64,000 bases of DNA. Source: Tepidiformaceae bacterium (lineage in GTDB: Bacteria; Chloroflexota; Dehalococcoidia; Tepidiformales; Tepidiformaceae). Position 1 is the first letter of the stretch. The number at the start of each line of letters is the position of its first letter. Shown in pieces: positions 58,667 through 64,000 of the stretch. The stretch lies in contig OY282446.1 of assembly GCA_958295975.1 (NCBI GenBank), forward strand, positions 248,001 to 312,000. Reading direction: 5' to 3'. The position numbers were made by a program, and so were the translations under genes. The notes below the pieces were generated by a model that saw only the letters and a list, made by a program, of their open reading frames with translations, was not told the origin of the DNA and did no database searches.

Positions 58667-59710
58667 ATGAACGGGATCGCGGGCGCGGTGGCGCGCATGT
58701 CGGGGCGCACGGCGCTGCTGGCGGCCAGCGGCGTGCTGCTGGCGAGCGTCGCCGCCACGCTCGCCCTGCGCGGGGGCGGAGGCGGCGGCGCGGGCTGGGT
58801 GTGGGTGTGCTCGTGGGCGGCGGCGCCCCCGCCGGAGTGGCCGCGCGCGCTCTTCACCTTCGCCGTCGAGCCCGTGCCCCTCGCGCTGATCGCGCTGGCC
58901 GCCGTCTGGTATCTGCGCGTGCGCTGGCGGGCGGGGGCGGCGGCGGGACGGTCGCCGGTGTCGCGCCGCCGCGCCGCCGCCTGCCTGGGCGGGCTGGCGC
59001 TCACGGCCTTCACCGTGTTCGGCCCCGTGGCGGCCTACGACGGCACCTTCCTGACGCTGCACATGGCGCAGCACTTCATCCTCATCACGATCGCGCCGCC
59101 GCTCATCCTGGCGGGCGCGCCCGCCACGCTGTGGCTGATCGCGGCGGGCCGCGAACGCCGCCGCGCCGTGCGTCCGCTGCTGCACGCGCGCGCCTTCCGC
59201 GCCTTCGCGCATCCGCTCACGGGCGTGGCGCTCTTCGCCGCCGTGCCCCTGCTCTGGTACGTCACGCCCGCCTTCGAGGAGAGCCTGGACAACGCCTTCG
59301 TGCATTTCGCGGGCTATGCGCTCTTCCTCTTCGCGGGGCTGCACTACTGGTGGCCGGTGGTGGGGGGCAACCCCACGCGCTGGCATCTGGCCTACCCCGT
59401 GCGCATGGTCTACCTGCTCGCGCTCGTGCCCATCCACGCCTTCCTCGGGCTGCTCTTCCACGAACCGGACAACGTCATCTACGCGCCGCTGGCGGCCATC
59501 CCCCGCGGCTGGGGGCCGGACGCGCTGCTCGACCAGCAGATCGCGGGCGCGGTCATGTTCATCGGCGGCGAGGCGCTGGGCCTGATCGCGCTGCTGATCG
59601 TGGCCTGGCAGTGGGCCTCGCACGAGGAGCGGCTGGGCCGCCGCCTCGACGCCGCCGCGGGCGCGGGCAACGAATGGCGCGCGGTCGCGCCGCCGGAGGG
59701 CCGGGCGTGA
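58667..59710 (+). CDS. ctaG: Cytochrome c oxidase assembly protein, CtaG (caa3) family
   Basis: A 347-residue membrane protein with about eight helices. It contains FGPVAAYDGTFLTLHMAQHFILITIAPPLILAGAPATLWL, YVTPAFEESLDNAFVHFAGYALFLFAGLHYWWPVVGG and LVPIHAFLGLLFHEPDNVIY. The conserved His residues are thought to bind copper for delivery to the oxidase. It forms an operon with sco and a PCuAC chaperone through GTGA overlaps. Confidence 0.92.
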   Translation: MNGIAGAVARMSGRTALLAASGVLLASVAATLALRGGGGGGAGWVWVCSWAAAPPPEWPRALFTFAVEPVPLALIALAAVWYLRVRWRAGAAAGRSPVSRRRAAACLGGLALTAFTVFGPVAAYDGTFLTLHMAQHFILITIAPPLILAGAPATLWLIAAGRERRRAVRPLLHARAFRAFAHPLTGVALFAAVPLLWYVTPAFEESLDNAFVHFAGYALFLFAGLHYWWPVVGGNPTRWHLAYPVRMVYLLALVPIHAFLGLLFHEPDNVIYAPLAAIPRGWGPDALLDQQIAGAVMFIGGEALGLIALLIVAWQWASHEERLGRRLDAAAGAGNEWRAVAPPEGRA

Positions 59711-60375
59711 GCGCGCGGCTGGCGGCGCCCGCCCTCCTGCTGGCGTTCGCGCTGGCGGCCTGCGGCGGCGGCGCTTCGGAGGACGGCGGCGACGGCCCCG
59801 CCTTCGAGGTGGAGGGCGCGGGCGAGGTCGTCTACCGCGGCGCGCGCGTCACGCCGCCCCTGCCCAAGCCCGCCTTCACGCTCACCGACACGGAGGGCCG
59901 GCCCTTCGACATCCTCGCCGAGACGGAGGGCGCGCTCACGCTCGTCTACCTGGGCTACACGCACTGCCCCGACATCTGCCCCGCGCACATGCTCGACGTG
60001 GCCAAAACGCTGGAGGCGATGGACCCCGCGCTGGCGGAGGGCATCCGCGTCCTGTTCATCACGACCGACCCCGACCGCGACGGCCCCGCCGAGGTGCGGC
60101 GCTGGCTCGACCTGTGGGACGGACGCTTCGTCGGCCTCATCCCCGACGGGGAGACGCTCGACGCGCTGCTGCGCTCGCTGGGCATGGCCCCGATCGTGAA
60201 GACGGACCTCGGCGACGGGCGCTACAGCGTGAACCACGCCTCCTACCTCATCGCCTACACGCCCGACGGCCTCGGCCACATCGTCTACCCCTGGCTCACG
60301 GGCGGCGGCCTGCGCGAGATCATGGCGCACGACTTCCCCCTGCTGGCGGCGGAAGGCTGGCAAGAGCCTTCGTGA
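59707..60375 (+). CDS. SCO1/SenC copper-delivery lipoprotein
   Basis: A 222-residue lipoprotein with lipobox LALAAC (Cys19) and a thioredoxin-like SCO domain. The copper site is TLVYLGYTHCPDICPAHM (C87, C91) plus His in SVNHASYLIAYTPDG. FITTDPDRDGPAEVRRWLD is also typical. SCO proteins load or reduce the CuA centre of cytochrome c oxidase outside the cytoplasm. GTG 59707 overlaps ctaG. Confidence 0.95.
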   Translation: MSARLAAPALLLAFALAACGGGASEDGGDGPAFEVEGAGEVVYRGARVTPPLPKPAFTLTDTEGRPFDILAETEGALTLVYLGYTHCPDICPAHMLDVAKTLEAMDPALAEGIRVLFITTDPDRDGPAEVRRWLDLWDGRFVGLIPDGETLDALLRSLGMAPIVKTDLGDGRYSVNHASYLIAYTPDGLGHIVYPWLTGGGLREIMAHDFPLLAAEGWQEPS

Positions 60376-60845
60376 TCCGCACTCCGGCGCGCCTCGCGCT
60401 CGCGGCGCTCTCCCTCTGCCTCTGCGCCATCGTCGCCTGCGGCGGGGGCGAGGGCGATCCCGCCGCCGTCGTCGTCGAGAACGCGCGCGCGCAGTTCACC
60501 ACGACCGACGTGGGCGCCGTCTACTTCGACGTCCGCGTCACGGGCGCGGGCGACACGCTCGTCGCCGCGTCCGCGGCCATCGCCGAGGACGTGCAGCTGC
60601 ACGAGATCGCGACCGACGGCGGGAACGCGACGATGCGCCGGATCGAGGGCGGCCTTCCCGTCGAGCCGGGCGTCGGCGTTTCCCTGCGGCCGGGCGGCGC
60701 CCACGTCATGCTGCTCGGCGTCGGGGAAATCCCCGCGCCGGGCGAGACGTTCGGGCTGACGCTCGAGTTCGAGCGCGCGGGCCGCGTGACCGTCACCGTG
60801 GACGTGGTGGCGTTCGGCGAGGACGGCGACCACTCGCGCGAGTAG
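60372..60845 (+). CDS. PCu(A)C-type copper chaperone lipoprotein
   Basis: A 157-residue lipoprotein with lipobox CAIVAC and a DUF461/PCuAC cupredoxin-like domain. Candidate copper ligands are the His of VQLHEIATDGG, Met of NATMRRIEGG, and His/Met of GGAHVMLLG, matching the family's H-M ... M ... H-x-M pattern except that the first Met after His is replaced. It delivers Cu(I) to the oxidase CuA site together with SCO. GTG 60372 overlaps the sco stop. Confidence 0.87.
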   Translation: MIRTPARLALAALSLCLCAIVACGGGEGDPAAVVVENARAQFTTTDVGAVYFDVRVTGAGDTLVAASAAIAEDVQLHEIATDGGNATMRRIEGGLPVEPGVGVSLRPGGAHVMLLGVGEIPAPGETFGLTLEFERAGRVTVTVDVVAFGEDGDHSRE

Positions 60846-60857
60846 CGGGGCGCTCGC

Positions 60858-60863
60858 TACACT
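60858..60863 (+). promoter_or_regulatory. TACACT -10 box for the bacterioferritin gene
   Basis: The box lies 48 nt before GTG 60912. AGGAGG (60901-60906) provides the ribosome site and decides the GTG start over GTG 60876. Confidence 0.45.
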
Positions 60864-60911
60864 CGCGGGCAGCATGTGGGCTCCGCGTCGCGGGGCCGCG
60901 AGGAGGACGGC

Positions 60912-61445
60912 GTGAAGCGACCGTTCGAACGGGACATCGAGGCCATTCGCCAGCGCGCGCGGGAGCGGATGCTGGACGGCGCCGTCACCGCCGCCAACCG
61001 CGCCGACGTGGGGCGCGTGATCGAGGTGCTGAACGAGGTGCTGGCCACCGAGATCGTGTGCGTCCTGCGCTACAAGAGCCACTACTACCTGGCCTCCGGC
61101 ATCAACTCCGAGAACGCCGCGCGCGAGTTCCTGCAGCACGCCGCTGAGGAGCAGGATCACGCCGATCAGGTGGCGCGGCGCATCACCCAGCTGGGCGGCA
61201 CGCCCAACCTCGATCCGGAGGGGCTGGCCACGCGCTCCCACTCGCAGTACGCGGGCAACGCCAGCCTGCACGAGATGATCGAGGAGGACCTGGTGGCCGA
61301 ACGCATCGCCATCGAGAGCTACTCCGAAATCATCCGCTGGCTCGGCGACGACGACCCCACCACGCGGCAGATGATGGTGGACATCCTGCGCATGGAGGAG
61401 GAGCACGCCGACGACCTCGCCAACCTGCTCCAGCGCATCGACTGA
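60912..61445 (+). CDS. bfr: Bacterioferritin/ferritin-like protein
   Basis: This 177-residue four-helix diiron protein probably stores or oxidises iron. Ligand residues occur in VLNEVLATEIVCVLRYKSHYY (Glu), FLQHAAEEQDHADQVARRI (E..H), EEDLVAERIAIESYSEII (Glu) and ILRMEEEHADDLANLL (E..H). The helices match the Bfr/ferritin-like group. The GTG 60912 start has AGGAGG at ideal distance. It could also be a Dps-like ferritin; the length favours bacterioferritin. Confidence 0.9.
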   Translation: MKRPFERDIEAIRQRARERMLDGAVTAANRADVGRVIEVLNEVLATEIVCVLRYKSHYYLASGINSENAAREFLQHAAEEQDHADQVARRITQLGGTPNLDPEGLATRSHSQYAGNASLHEMIEEDLVAERIAIESYSEIIRWLGDDDPTTRQMMVDILRMEEEHADDLANLLQRID

Positions 61446-61454
61446 GCGCGCGCG

Positions 61455-61460
61455 TAGACT
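61455..61460 (+). promoter_or_regulatory. TAGACT -10 box for the second LLM oxidoreductase
   Basis: The box lies 28 nt before ATG 61489, with ACGGGAG between them. Confidence 0.45.
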
Positions 61461-61488
61461 GCGGCCATCGAGCAACGGGAGCGGGCCC

Positions 61489-62343
61489 ATGCGCACCGGC
61501 GTCATCTTCCCCCAGACCGAGATCGGGTCGGACCCGTCCGTCATCCGCGACTTCGCGCAGACGGCGGAGGGGCTCGGCTACTCGCACATCCTCGCCTACG
61601 ACCACGTGCTGGGCGCGATGCCCGAGCGCGAGCCGAGGCTGTGGGGCCCCTACACGCACGAGTCCGCCTTCCACGAGCCCTTCGCGCTGTTCGGCTACCT
61701 CGCCGCCGTCACCGAGCGCGTGGAGCTGGTCACGGGCGTCATCATCCTGCCCCAGCGCCAGACCGCGCTCGTGGCCAAGCAGGCCGCCGAGGTCGACATC
61801 CTCTCCGGCGGGCGGCTGCGGCTCGGCGTCGGCACCGGCTGGAACTACGTGGAGTACGACGCGCTGAACGAGCGCTTCTCCAACCGCGGCAAGCGGCAGG
61901 AGGAGCAGGTCGAGGTGCTGCGGAGGCTCTGGGCCGAGCCCGTCGTCGACTTCGCGGGCGAATGGCACCGCATCGACCGCGCGGGGCTGAACCCGTTGCC
62001 CGGCAGGCGCATCCCCATCTGGTTCGGGGGCTTCAGCGCGCCCGCCTTCGAGCGCGCCGCGCGCATCGGCGACGGCTTCATCTTCGGCGGGAGCTCGACC
62101 GACGCGCTCGCCGCCCTCAAGACGATTCGCGGCCATCTCGCGCGCGCGGGGCGCGACCCCGCCGCGTTCGGCGTCGAGGCCATGGTCAACTACGCCGACG
62201 GCCCGGAGCAGTGGACGGCGGAGGTCGAACGCTGGCGCGGGGCGGGAGCGGACTACGTTTCCATGCGCACCATGAACGCGGGCCTCGACGGTCCGCGCGC
62301 CCACATCGAGGCGATCGAGCGCTACTGGCGCGAGGTCTCCTGA
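61489..62343 (+). CDS. LLM class F420-dependent oxidoreductase
   Basis: This 284-residue luciferase-like protein is of the TIGR03619 type. Evidence is MRTGVIFPQTEIGSDPSVIRDFAQTAEGLGYSHILAYDHVLG, VTERVELVTGVIILPQRQTALVAKQAAEVDILSGGRLRLGVGTGWN, RGKRQEEQVEVLRRLWAEPVV, and RRIPIWFGGFSAPAFERAARIGDGFIF. It probably uses F420 or FMN; the substrate is unknown. An amidohydrolase follows, so both may belong to one catabolic route (inference). Confidence 0.9.
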   Translation: MRTGVIFPQTEIGSDPSVIRDFAQTAEGLGYSHILAYDHVLGAMPEREPRLWGPYTHESAFHEPFALFGYLAAVTERVELVTGVIILPQRQTALVAKQAAEVDILSGGRLRLGVGTGWNYVEYDALNERFSNRGKRQEEQVEVLRRLWAEPVVDFAGEWHRIDRAGLNPLPGRRIPIWFGGFSAPAFERAARIGDGFIFGGSSTDALAALKTIRGHLARAGRDPAAFGVEAMVNYADGPEQWTAEVERWRGAGADYVSMRTMNAGLDGPRAHIEAIERYWREVS

Positions 62344-62351
62344 GCGTCGCG

Positions 62352-62357
62352 TACGAT
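62352..62357 (+). promoter_or_regulatory. TACGAT -10 box for the second amidohydrolase
   Basis: The box lies 36 nt before ATG 62394. GGGAGG lies near 62382. Confidence 0.4.
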
Positions 62358-62393
62358 GGCGGCGGACGGAGCGCCGCCCGCGGGAGGAACGCC

Positions 62394-63335
62394 ATGAACG
62401 GCATGATCGACGTACACCACCACGCGCCCGCCGCCGAAATCGCGGCGGCGGCGGCCAGCTTCGGGCTGACCGTCGGCGGCGGCTGGACCCCCGAGCGCGC
62501 GCTTGCGGACATGGACGCCAGCGGCATCGCCGCCGCCGTGCTCACGCCCATCGTCTTCGTCGCCGACGTGGCCGACCCCGCGGCGGCGGTCCCCCTGCAC
62601 CGCGCGACGAACGACTACCTCGCGGGCGTCGCGCGGCGCTGGCCCCGCCGCTTCGGCGCCTTCGCCACGCTGCCCATCGTGGACCCCGCCGCCGCCCGCG
62701 CCGAGCTCGACCGCGCGTTCGACGAGCTGGGCATGGACGGCGTGCTCCTGCCCAGCGGCGTCGGCCCCGACCTCATCGGCGCGGAGCGCTTCGCCCCCGT
62801 GCTGGCGGCGCTCGACCGGCGCGGCGCGACCATCCACCTCCACCCCACGGCCTCGCCCGTCGGCATTCCCGGGCTGCCCGCCTCCGTGGTCGATTTCCCC
62901 GTGGAGACGACGCGCGCGCTCGGCAGCCTGCTGGCCTCCGGCGCGTTCGAGCGCCACGGCAACCTGACCTGGATCGTGGCGCACGCGGGCGGCTGCTTCC
63001 CCTACATCGCCGGGCGCGTGGCCCGCTCCGACGGCGCGGAGCCGCTGCGCTCGAACGCGCCCGCGGGCGTCGCCGCCTACCTGGCGCGCCTCTACTACGA
63101 CGTGGCCGTCTGCTGCCACCCCACGGCGCTGCCCAGCCTGCTGACCGTGACGGACGCGGACCACCTCATCTTCGGCACGGACTACCCGGCCTTTTCGCGC
63201 GCGGACGTGGACGGCGCCATCGCCTGGCTGCGGGACGAATCCGGCTTCGACGCGGCCCAACTGGCGGCCATCGGCGCGGCCAACGCGCGCCCCTTCTTCC
63301 CCCGCCTCGCCGCCGACATGGACGCGGCGGGATAG
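62394..63335 (+). CDS. Amidohydrolase-2 family protein (ACMSD-like)
   Basis: This 313-residue TIM-barrel metal enzyme has HxH in MIDVHHHAPAAEIAAA, a second His in RGATIHLHPTASP, a third His in TWIVAHAGGCFPYIAGRV, and the active-site Asp in HLIFGTDYPAFSR. This set matches ACMSD/uracil-5-carboxylate-type decarboxylases. The substrate is not predictable. ATG 62394 follows GGGAGG; ATG 62403 is an alternative. Confidence 0.88.
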   Translation: MNGMIDVHHHAPAAEIAAAAASFGLTVGGGWTPERALADMDASGIAAAVLTPIVFVADVADPAAAVPLHRATNDYLAGVARRWPRRFGAFATLPIVDPAAARAELDRAFDELGMDGVLLPSGVGPDLIGAERFAPVLAALDRRGATIHLHPTASPVGIPGLPASVVDFPVETTRALGSLLASGAFERHGNLTWIVAHAGGCFPYIAGRVARSDGAEPLRSNAPAGVAAYLARLYYDVAVCCHPTALPSLLTVTDADHLIFGTDYPAFSRADVDGAIAWLRDESGFDAAQLAAIGAANARPFFPRLAADMDAAG

Positions 63336-63374
63336 CCGGATTCCGCGCCGCGTGCGCGCCCGCGGGGGAGGCGC

Positions 63375-63380
63375 TACGAT
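63375..63380 (+). promoter_or_regulatory. TACGAT -10 box of the fumarase gene (leaderless)
   Basis: The box ends 6 nt before GTG 63387, with no Shine-Dalgarno. It supports GTG 63387 as start rather than the in-frame codons further upstream. Confidence 0.45.
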
Positions 63381-63386
63381 GAAGCC

Positions 63387-64000
63387 GTGCGGGAGATCGC
63401 GGCGTCCGCCATCACCGAGACCGTGGCCAGGCTGGCCGTCGAGGCCGCCCACTTCCTGCCCGGGGACGTGGAGGGCGCCATCCGCGAGGCGCGCGGGACG
63501 GAACGCTCCCCCCTCGGCGTGCAGATCATCGACGAAATCCTCGAAAACGCGGAGATCGCGCGCGAGCGCATGCTGCCCCTCTGCCAGGACACGGGCACGG
63601 CGGTCGTCCACGTCGAGCTGGGCCAGGACGCGCACGTGACCGGCGGCTACCTGATCGACGCCATCAACGCGGGCATCGAGCGGGGCTACGGCGAGGGCTA
63701 CCTGCGCAACTCGATCGTGGACCACCCCTTCGGCGCGCGCACGAACACGGGCACGAACGCGCCCGGCGTCATCCACACCGAGATCGTGCCCGGCGACGCC
63801 ATCCACATCGGCTTCATGCCCAAGGGCGGCGGCTGCGAGAACATGTCCCGCTACCGCAACTTCCTGCCCGGCGCGGGCCGTGGGGCCGTCGTCGACTTCG
63901 TCTGCGAGACGGTGGACGTCTCCGGCGGCAACCCCTGCCCGCCGCTCGTCATCGGCGTGGGCGTGGGCGGCACCGCGGAGAAGGCCATGACCATCGCCAA
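63387..64000 (+). CDS. Class I fumarate hydratase, alpha (N-terminal) part, incomplete
   Basis: The first 204 residues of a class I, [4Fe-4S]-dependent fumarase or tartrate dehydratase alpha chain are seen; the window ends inside the gene. Features are VEAAHFLPGDVEGAIREA, ERMLPLCQDTGTAVVHVELGQ (first cluster Cys in PLCQDTG), RTNTGTNAPGVIHTEIVPGD, FMPKGGGCENMSRYRNFLPG (second cluster Cys) and VCETVDVSGGNPCPPLVIGVGVGGTAEKAM. It interconverts fumarate and malate in the TCA cycle. Whether a separate beta gene follows cannot be seen. Confidence 0.93.
   Translation, partial: MREIAASAITETVARLAVEAAHFLPGDVEGAIREARGTERSPLGVQIIDEILENAEIARERMLPLCQDTGTAVVHVELGQDAHVTGGYLIDAINAGIERGYGEGYLRNSIVDHPFGARTNTGTNAPGVIHTEIVPGDAIHIGFMPKGGGCENMSRYRNFLPGAGRGAVVDFVCETVDVSGGNPCPPLVIGVGVGGTAEKAMTIA

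Noticed and set aside
1-64000. CRISPR array, prophage or rRNA operon
   Set aside because: No regular direct repeats with spacers, phage structural genes or rRNA sequence were found. The only clear RNA gene is tRNA-Pro.

Overview
The window is a 64 kb, very GC-rich bacterial chromosome segment with densely packed genes. The best guess for the organism is an aerobic member of the Chloroflexota, possibly Dehalococcoidia-like. The support is circumstantial: two F420-type LLM oxidoreductases, amidohydrolase-2 proteins, secreted proteins with long TP-rich linkers, haem A/Sco/PCuAC oxidase assembly genes, and a full peptidoglycan/division cluster. No 16S gene is present, so the taxon is an inference.

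Layout. 1-1.5 kb: 3' end of an oligopeptide-type ABC solute-binding protein and a bidirectional terminator. 1.5-2.45 kb: an IS5-family element with a -1 frameshift transposase. 2.5-5.0 kb: a large secreted Ig-like/FN3 protein whose 5' coding region holds a C13 tract. 5.1-9.2 kb: metabolic and redox genes (MidA-type methyltransferase, peroxiredoxin, YceI, IscU-like scaffold, HAD phosphatase). 9.2-13.8 kb (minus strand): pheS, a four-helix-bundle gene framed by inverted repeats, pheT, and a Zn-motif/GNAT fusion. 13.9-19.7 kb: a thioredoxin-NHL lipoprotein, a stand-alone Lrp ligand-binding domain, moeA, a methyltransferase, trmD and a MoaB/Mog protein.

19.8-36.2 kb is the dcw operon: mraZ-rsmH-ftsL-ftsI-murF-mraY-murD-ftsW-murG-murC-murB-ddl-ftsQ-ftsA-ftsZ. 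It has a classical TTGACA/TATACT promoter, three 10-bp-phased MraZ boxes and almost continuous ATGA/GTGA stop-start overlaps. It ends in a strong hairpin. murE is absent from its usual place between ftsI and murF.

36.3-45.3 kb: a minus-strand operon (thioesterase, GDPD, ABC ATPase, ABC permease, truncated globin), an accessory DNA methyltransferase-HNH fusion with a zinc-ribbon partner, DoxX, oligoribonuclease, an amidohydrolase, a membrane protein and exonuclease III. 45.3-52.3 kb is more accessory: a frameshifted lipoprotein with an AT-richer 3' half, tRNA-Pro, an LLM oxidoreductase, a nitroreductase, several small zinc-motif proteins and a secreted protein with a 63-residue tandem duplication. 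52.3-64 kb: a sirtuin, haem O/A synthesis, a second Ig-like protein, an SDR, ctaG-sco-PCuAC, bacterioferritin, an LLM oxidoreductase, an amidohydrolase and the start of a class I fumarase.

The most notable observation is the pair of Ig-like proteins 53 kb apart. They share a promoter, a Shine-Dalgarno, an upstream start codon and then a homopolymeric C tract before the signal peptide. The first copy has 13 C and is in frame; the second has 14 C and is out of frame. This is the architecture of a slipped-strand phase-variable locus, seen here in apparent ON and OFF states. Also notable are a recurrent TAnnnT -10 box 6-9 nt ahead of start codons (leaderless genes), the four-helix-bundle insertion in the pheST operon, and the methyltransferase-HNH fusion.
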